This document shows positions 57,039 to 64,000 of a DNA stretch of 64,000 nt, in pieces; the stretch's first letter is position 1; every line of letters starts with the position of its first letter. The DNA is from Gautieria morchelliformis (Eukaryota; Basidiomycota; Agaricomycetes; Gomphales; Gomphaceae), in contig WHVA01000589.1 of the NCBI GenBank assembly GCA_015179125.1, forward strand, positions 1-64,000, read 5' to 3'. Below the pieces are notes generated by a model. That model was not told the DNA's origin, searched no databases, and saw only the letters and a program-made list of their open reading frames with translations. Made by a program: the position numbers and the translations under genes.

Positions 57039-57599
57039 TGTTACGATACGATCCGTCGTAAGGTTGACCGAGGTCGGGAACGAAACCCGAGGCAAGGTCC
57101 GAGGTTACGGGGCGAGGTTTGGATGGGGAAGTCGGAGAGGGACTTGGCTTCAGCTTATGTGCTGCGCCGACCCTACGCACGAGTCCCAATTTCGGAGGTA
57201 AACGAATAAGAGGCGAGGTTCTGGCTTAAGAGGCGAGGCGTAGAAACTAGCTAGGGATCGAAGGGACACGATAGTTGATTTTCAGACTGAGGAGTAGGAA
57301 TGCATACAAGGGGGTTATATACGGACGAGGTGCAAGTCAGGGGCGAACGGATTAGTGGAGGTCAGGGCGAGGTCAGGAGACCGAGGTCAGGGCGAGGTAA
57401 TATACGAATGATGCGTGATGGAGCGGAATCAGTAACTAAGGGAATACGGGCATGGGATCAAGGTCGGATATGAGTTCAAGCTCGGGATCGGGCTCGGGCA
57501 CGGATAAGTATCATATGTACTCGGGCATGAATATCACAAGGCTCGGGCTCGGAAGAAGGTTCTACCGGTAAGTAGCCGGCCAAAGGCCGGGTCCTTACA
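57039..57599 (-). repeat. 3' LTR of gypsy element 3
   Basis: On the minus strand it starts TGTAAGGACCCGGCC and ends CGTATCGTAACA, about 561 bp. The window's last bases, read the same way, start TAACAG, which fits the final bases of the matching 5' LTR. The inner part is rich in GAGGTCAGGGCGAGG-type words. Confidence 0.6.
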
Positions 57600-57771
57600 G
57601 TATTCCCCCCTCATGGCCGAGACCCTCGAGGCCGTAATGTGAACAGGGTTCGCCTATCCTTGAATCTAGATCTCGGTCCAATGTTAAGTAGCCGGAAAGG
57701 CGAAGCTTAAATCGTAGCCGAGGTTGGATAAAAGGGTGGGTAGGAGGCAGCGAACCCCATTGCCAACTAAT

Positions 57772-58912
57772 ATGGTGCGCCCTCAAGCCCTCTTCAGCTC
57801 AGCCGTCGACGAGAACAGCGTGAACAACACGTTCGACCAGACTTTGTTGTCTGAGGAGAACGGAGCCTCAGGCGAGGTTACGCCCGAGGATCGACCCGAG
57901 GTTGGCACATTGCCAATTGATGAGACGGGGGCCATCGACATGCGGCAGCCGTGGCAGGAAGGGCCGAGTGGAAAGAAGGTGAGTACCGTAGTTGTCTAAT
58001 CATGGGCGCTGCTGATTTGTCTAGTATAAACGCATGTTATTCTCCTACCACCCGACCGACTTGTCCCTATACGGGTACAAGCTCGCCGACGGGGGACCTC
58101 GCGAGTGGCAGCTCGCGACCAAGGCCGAGGCGAGGTGCGCGCGCTGCGAAGAGCGCGACTATACGTGCCTTCGGGCCGTTAGTCTCGACTTCGGCCTCGC
58201 CGACCAGGGTGCTTGCGTGTGGTGCAGGACCCGTTCCTTGGGTTGTAGTATCGCCCAAGGTCGCCGCAGCAAGGCAACCCCAGGCAAGGGTCAGGCGGGT
58301 ACCGCGAGCAAGAAGCGAGCGAGGAGCGAGGAGGCCGAGGATGGACCGAGGCCGAGGAAAGAGGCCAAGGTTCAGGACGAAGTTGCAGAGGACGACGACT
58401 CGAGTGATTGGGTCGAGAGGAACCTCGAGATGAGGGTAGAGCGGATGGAAGCGAGGTTGAGCGAGGAGAAGGGTAAGGAGACTGGGGAAGTGAGGCAGCG
58501 TGAGGAGACAGAGGTCGGGGAAGCGAGGCAGCCTGAGGGGGAGGAAACCGAGGTTGGAGGTCGGAGGGCGAAAAAGGACAAGAAGACGAAAAGATCGGAG
58601 CGAAGTGCGGAGATGAGGGAGTTGATAGCGGCGGTGAGGGATGTGGGACAGAAGGTTGGCGAGGTTGGGGAGAGGGTGTGCGAGTTGCTAGGGGAGTTTA
58701 GGGCTGCGAATGACAGGATGAGCAGGGCGGATGTGGAGTTCATGAGGATAAGGAGGAGGCGGAATTATCTGAAGCGGATGCAGGGGGCGAGAGACTTGGC
58801 GGATTATGGGGGACATGGGGGTCTGGTGGAGCGAAGTAGTAGCAGTAATGAGGAGGAGTCAGGCGAGGGGAGCGAGGAGAGCGAGGGAGAGGATATGAGG
58901 ATGGTGGAATAA
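57772..58912 (+). CDS. Spliced gene antisense to gypsy element 3: Zn2Cys6-like, coiled coil
   Basis: Two exons: 57772-57978 and 58025-58912, with a 46-nt GT-AG intron, 364 residues. Exon 2 begins YKRMLFSYHPTDLSLYGY. Around residues 107-142 the cysteines follow C-x2-C-x6-C-x15-C-x2-C-x6-C (CARCEERDYTC ... CVWCRTRSLGC), the Zn2Cys6 spacing with a long loop. A basic patch (KKRARSEEAEDG), a long charged helix or coiled coil (NLEMRVERMEARLSEEKGKE and after) and an acidic Ser/Glu tail (SSSNEEESGEGSEESEGED) follow. It lies between the pol end and the 3' LTR of a gypsy element but on the opposite strand, starting 173 bp from the LTR, so the LTR may supply its promoter. It is open throughout. Likely nuclear and nucleic-acid binding; this is inference. 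Confidence 0.65.
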
Positions 58913-59015
58913 CTAGTAAATGGAATAATAGACTTTTCTTGGATTTTATCGATTTTGTTTTGAAGGGTTTTTGTCATCTAACTACCGGGGTCATGGGGAT
59001 TAACAGGGAAAACGA

Positions 59016-62000
59016 TCATAGAGCAGTCAAGGGGCCGGGCTTGCCCGGGTAAGAGTCATGGAAATCCGTGACCAGCTCCGAGGCATGATCAAGCTCGGAA
59101 GCGAGGATCCACGAGGTTTCTTCGTCGGTACCTTCGTAACCAGTCCACCTAACAAGGTAGAGTAATTTGCAGCTCTTGCGTCTATTATCGATCTTCGAGT
59201 CGAGGATTTCGGAAACCTCGAACTCGGGTTCGCCGTCGATAACGACTGGGGGCGGAGGCGGCTGAACTCGGTTTGGTATGGTGTTGGGCGAGGCTGGTTC
59301 GAGCATAGATACGTGGAAGACCGGATGGACTGAATGCATGTGTTCTGGAAGTCGAAGGGTGAAGGAGTGAGTACCCGCTCGGGAAATGATTTCAAAAGGA
59401 CCCAAGAACTTCTCGGCGAGCTTCTTGGTAGGCCGAGTTGTTCGAAAGTACTGTGCCTTTACAAAAGCGAGGGATCCTACTTGGAAATCAGGCGCGGGCT
59501 TGCGACGAACATCGGCCGAGGCTTGGTAAGTTTTCTGAGCCTCGAGGATGGCGCGGCGAAGTTCTTGGTGAAGCTCGTCCAGGTCAACCACGAAGTCTCG
59601 GGCTCGTGCCGAGGCGAGGTCGCGCTCGGGGTGAACTGCGAGGTTCGGATGGTAGCCTTTATTGGCAAAGAATGGGGAGACGCCGGTGGTTGCGCTAGGC
59701 GCGTTGTTGTAGGCGAACTCGGCTAGGGGAAGGAGCGAAGCCCAATTGGACTGCTGATAGTTGCAATAGATCCTGAGGTACTGTTCCAAAGTTTGGTTAG
59801 CACGCTCGGTCTGACCGTCACCCTCGGGATGATATCCCGAGGTGAAATGCAACCGCATGTCCAAAGCTTTCCCTAGGGAACGCCAGAAGTGCGAAACAAA
59901 CTCGGAACCCCTGTCCGAGGTGACGTGCGAGGGGACTCCATGCTTTGAAAAGACATGAAGAACGAAGAGGTGAGCGAGCTCTTGCGAGGTTATCTTGTCT
60001 GTGGTTGGAATGAAGATAACCTGCTTAGTGAAGCGGTCAACAATCACTAGGATGGAGGTGAACTCGGATGAAGGGGGGAGTTGCTCAATGAAATCCATAG
60101 AGATGGAATTCCAAGGTTTCTCGGGAACAGGAAGTTGCTTGAGGAGACCATAGGGTTTGTGACGTTGCGGCTTGCTTCGCATACAAGTGGTACACGTCTT
60201 GCAATACTCCTTGACAAAGGATCTAATCCCTGGCCAAGTATAGTCTCGTCGGATCAGCTCCAAGGTCTTGTTGACCCCGAAGTGTCCCGAGAGAATGTGA
60301 TCGTGCTTGTATTGCAGGATGCGAAGTCGAAGGTCTTGGGCCGCTGGAACATAGGTTCGGTTGTCAAGTTTGAGAAATCCCTCGGGGTCTGTGGTCCACC
60401 TCGGGTCATTAACCAAGCCGAGGTGCGACTTGGCTATGGGGTCCGAGGGGAGGTTTGCTAGTATGTCAGCTCGGATCTGCTCGGTATCAAGCAGTGAAGC
60501 GGCTCGGAGTACGATGGGAGCGAGGTTAGTAGCTCTAAGGGACGATGCCAGCTGGTGCTGAGTAAACACTGGCCGTAGGTTCTGCGGGTTTATGGTGGCA
60601 TAGTCGCTATTCCCCTCTTTAAGGTAGACGTCCCATCGTCTGGTGAGAGAGTCAGGCTTCGTTCCGAGGCGACCAGGTCGGAAGCGTATGGCGAGGTTGA
60701 ACTGGGAAAGGTATTCCGACCACCGAGCTTGTCGACGGGTCAAGAGCTTCGTAGTTGAAAAGTATTCGAGGTTCTTGTGATCGGTGATAACGTCAACGGT
60801 TCGCCTGAGCCCTCTAGGTAGTGTCGCCAGCGTTGAAAAGCTTCAAAAATGGCGAGGAGCTCCTTGTCGTGAACATCGTAGTTGAGCTCGGTAGAGGTGA
60901 ATGTGCGGGAGTGGAAAGCGACGGGATGAAGTTCGCCTTCCGAGGTTCGTAGTGATAAGATTGCCGCTAAGGCATAATCTGATGCATCAGTCTCTACGAT
61001 CAGTGGAAGGTCAGGAATCCAGTGAGTAAGGATAGGGGCGGTAGTGAACGCCCTCTTCAACAGGTTGAAAGCCCGTCGACAATCCTCGGAAAAATTCCAA
61101 GGGGTACCCTTGCGGGTAAGTCGGGTGAGAGGAATGGTGATGTCGGAGTAGTTGTGAATGAAACGTCGGTAGAAGTTGGCGAAGCCGAGGAAGGATTGGA
61201 TGTCGCGAACTTTGCGAGGTTCAGGCCAGTCTTGAATGACCTTTACTTTGTCATCTGCCATAGTGAGGCCCTCGGGAGAGAGTATGTAGCCGAGGAATTC
61301 AACCGAGTCGCGATGGAACTCGCATTTGTCTTCTTTGGCGAAGAGGTTGTTGAGTCGTAGTCGTCGCAAGACTTCCTTGACATGTTCAACATGTTTGGAG
61401 GGGTCACTGGAGTAGATTAGAATGTCATCCAAGTATACCACCACACAAACGTCCAAAAGGTCGGCGAACACCTCGTTCATGAATCTCTGGAAGGCAGCAG
61501 GGCCATTAGTGAGACCAAATGGCATAACCAACCATTCAAAAGACCCATAGCGAGTCCTGAAGGCGGTTTCCATTCGTCACCCTCGGCCACCCGTACGAGG
61601 TGGTAAGCGTGACGAAGGTCAATTTTCGTATAGATGCGAGCATTCTTTGGAGCATCAAGTAAGTCAGCAATCAATGGCAATGGATACCGATCTTTTTTTG
61701 AGATTTTGTTTAACCCTCGGAAGTCGACACACAACCGAAGTGAGCCATCTTTTTGCGAACGAACAATACCGGTGCACCATGAGGCGAGCGTGAAGGTCGG
61801 ATGAAACCGATGTTTAAATGCTCGTCGATGAACTCGCGAAGTGCTTTGAGTTCGGAAGCTGAGAGAGAGTAGATGGGACCGATAGGTGGCGAGGTCCCTT
61901 CTTCGAGGTTGATTTTGATATCGTGAGGTCGGTGGGGAGCTAGAGTGTCAGCGCGTGCTTTGCTGAACACATCTGCAAATTCGTGATATACTTCGGGAAC

Positions 62001-62672
62001 ATGTTTCTTAACGTTCTCAGGAAGCTCGGAAGAGCTTCCTCCCGATGTTGCCCCTCTGGCGAGGAGCTCAGGCGAAGCCAAATTGAGCTGAAACACTTCG
62101 GACCCTTCCAATCTAGATGCGCGCATGAAAGCGGGTGCATTGATTAGGGAAACGAGGGGTGCTTGCAACTTCGGAAGCGAGGTCGGAGGCGGGGGCGAAG
62201 ATGCCGTAGGCGAGGTCGAAGTCGTAGCCGAAGCTGAGCGGGCTGACGTCGCCGGGGTCGCTGGAGTCGTTGTTAGGTCGATGGTCTTGAAAGTAATACT
62301 GCCCAATACCCAGTCAATCGACGGATTGTAGCGGGTGAGCCAGTTGTGGCCAAGTACCATCGAGCAACTTGAGTCGAGCGAGGTTACGTAGAAGGTAACC
62401 CATTGTTGTTCGCCGGTCGGAAAGCAAATGCAGAGGTCTAGAGCTTGGGTAATGGTAGTGTTAGTACTACCGTCAAATAGTTTCAAGGGTATAGGAGTGA
62501 CAGGATAAGCAGGCATGGAGTACTTTTGGACAAATCTGGATTCAATAAAACAGTCTGAGGACCCGCAGTCAACTAATGCAACAAAAGCGACGTTGGGCAG
62601 CGAAGGCGAGGTTAGATCTACATTAAGGGAATCTTTGGACAATGAATGAGAAGCGGCGCTGAGTCTGAGCAC
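59016..62672 (-). CDS. pol of gypsy element 3 (protease to chromodomain)
   Basis: A protease-like part with [12 protein letters not shown] near 62.57 kb. Reverse transcriptase with the template region ([16 protein letters not shown] near 61.69-61.73 kb), [11 protein letters not shown] near 61.4 kb and [11 protein letters not shown] near 61.2 kb. RNase H near 60.75-61.0 kb. Integrase with [12 protein letters not shown]...CTTCMRSK, the core [10 protein letters not shown] and [16 protein letters not shown], then the [10 protein letters not shown] module. The chromodomain ([29 protein letters not shown]) is at 59.06-59.22 kb. It is one part of the element and is listed as a fossil; a small number of frame changes occur at domain borders. 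Confidence 0.85.
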
Positions 62673-62730
62673 ACGGGTGAGGTTACCGCAATCCTCGGAT
62701 CGTGTGGTTCCGAGGTTGCTACCTATTTTT

Positions 62731-63951
62731 TCACCTCCGTAATGGAGGCTGAAGTCCCCTCGTTAGGGGTCTTCGTTGCCCAACCTTTAGAACCGCTACT
62801 GTTGGTAGACTTGTTCTTCGGGCAGTCCTTGACGACGTGACCTTTGGTGCCGCAGAGCAGACAAAGCCTTGGTCGACCCGACGTTGGCGCTCCTCGGGAA
62901 GCAGTTTGCCATCCTTCCCGAGTTTGCTCGAAATGTCGGGCTGGCTCTTGTTGTTCGAAGAGTTGTTGTTGTTGGAACCCTTGCCGCTGTTGTTAGTCTT
63001 GTTGCGGTTCTTATTGTTATTGGAACCACTGGAAGACTGGTGGTTGTTAGTGGCATTGCTACTGGACTGATTAGTGGTGCGTGCAGGCTGGGAGCTACGA
63101 CCATTGATCATGGCGTCGTATTCCTTTCGCTCCCAGTAACGGCTATCGCATTCCAGCGCGAAGTTCCTAAGCTCGGCGAGGCTGCGGAATCGAGGGAAGT
63201 GAAGTAAGTCGTCCTTGATCCGTTTGGCCAAGCCCTTGTAGGCAAAGTGTCGGAGGGCCGCGTCGTTCCACTGAGTCCGAGTCGAAGCTCGGGCGAAGTC
63301 GATAAAGAATCGCGCGGCCTTGTGGTGCTCTTTCATAACGATCTTCTCGAGGTCAATCTCGGCTTGGGCCGCGTTGTCGTATGGGCCGAAGTTAAGCTCG
63401 AGCTCGGCCTTGAAACTGTCCCAGTCCTCGAGCCAATCTGGCTCGGGTTGGACTTCGCCGAGATCGCCGGCTCGAAATATTGCAGAGCCGAGCCGGACAG
63501 GTAAGAAATAGCATACTGCACCTTTGAGGCCCCAGTCTTGAACGCGGTGGGGCGATCTCTGAAGTTGAGTACACATTGAAGGAAGAAGGTGCGAAGCTTG
63601 GCTTGGTCAGTACCGTCATAACTATCCGGTTCCTTGACCTTGGCTCGTGCTTCGGATTCGCGAGGTTTCGCGAGTTTGATGAACACTCGACGCATAAGCT
63701 CGTTGTCCTCGAGGTCACCGAGGTCCTCGGCGGAAGGTTGGGGAGGTCCCGATCGTTGTCAGAACTTCTAGAGCCATCACCTGGATCACCTGAAGGGTCA
63801 CCGAGGTTAGCCCTACCTTTGCCTTTGTTACTAGGCTCGGCGGGTCTGCGAGGGGCATCCCCGGGGACGGGGGTGAATCATCGGGGGCTTCCGAGAAACG
63901 TCGCTGTTCTGAGATACCCCGAAGGGTGCGAGAACGAGTTATCATGGACAT
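62731..63951 (-). pseudogene. gag of gypsy element 3
   Basis: Starts MSMITRSRTLRGISEQ. The capsid-like core includes ALQYF, WNDAALRHFAYKGL and a LAELRNFALECDSRYWERK segment. An Asn/Ser-rich linker (SSGSNNNKNRNKTNN) follows, and the zinc-knuckle region is near 62.8-62.87 kb. Order and length fit gypsy gag. One or two frame changes are present. Part of a fossil element. Confidence 0.7.
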
Positions 63952-64000
63952 CGTGAAAAAAAGGGATACGTAGGGTGTAAGCAGTCTGAAAATACTGTTA

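Larger units (their letters stand above)
57039..64000 (-). mobile_element. Ty3/gypsy chromovirus element 3, nearly complete
   Basis: Read on the minus strand: the last bases of a 5' LTR at the window edge (TAACA), gag (63951 to about 62740), protease, RT and RNase H (about 62670-60700), integrase and chromodomain to 59016, an antisense gene (57772-58912), a polypurine stretch (ATGAGGGGGGAATA) and a 3' LTR (57599-57039). Frames are long, with about three frame changes at domain borders, some of which may be normal for the family, so it looks young to moderate in age and close to whole. Confidence 0.8.

Noticed and set aside
56638-57201. 187-codon plus-strand frame as a gene
   Set aside because: It runs into the LTR of gypsy element 3 and mixes two origins.

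Overview
The window looks like a transposon-packed stretch of a filamentous basidiomycete genome, most likely an agaricomycete. The reasons are the many 45-60 nt GT-AG introns, a very intron-rich secreted laccase, chromodomain Ty3/gypsy elements, DD34E Tc1/mariner-type transposases with spliced genes, a C2H2-RecQ-type gene and a PIF1-type helicase gene. I saw no rRNA, tRNA, CRISPR or telomere repeat.

Layout. 1-5.8 kb: an old Ty3/gypsy element (+). 7-8.3 kb: a Ty1/copia remnant. 8.6-22.0 kb: two diverged Tc1/mariner-type elements side by side. Each has a transposase gene on the + strand and, facing it on the - strand, a second gene whose product is conserved between the copies. Long inverted repeats and TA dinucleotides bound the block. 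The first copy also holds 9-bp minisatellite arrays in opposite orientations; the second was invaded by a gypsy fragment and a fold-back element. 22.4-25.05 kb: a laccase gene that reads open across about 20 introns. 25-30 kb: a fold-back element, LTR remnants, a hAT remnant and a 650-residue coiled-coil ORF. 30.5-34.9 kb: a second gypsy element (-), cut short in integrase. 35-39 kb: AT-rich repeats and another LTR with an antisense ORF beside it. 39.4-46.8 kb: a broken C2H2/RecQ-type gene and a PIF1-type helicase gene, both -. 50.7-52.2 kb: a spliced gene with a GRF-like zinc finger and one in-frame stop. 53.1-53.9 kb: an ORF with an 82-residue internal duplication. 57.0-64.0 kb: a nearly complete chromodomain gypsy element (-) with a spliced antisense gene next to its 3' LTR.

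The most interesting signal is the two-gene organisation of the Tc1/mariner-type elements: transposase plus a convergent partner gene with a conserved Cys/His core, kept in both copies although their DNA has diverged strongly. The second is an antisense accessory gene placed between the pol gene and the 3' LTR of a gypsy element, with a Zn2Cys6-like cysteine pattern and coiled coil. The third is a pair of consecutive microexons (15 and 20 nt) that encode the first copper-binding motif of the laccase. All assignments come from reading the sequence and from memory of the families; no search was run.
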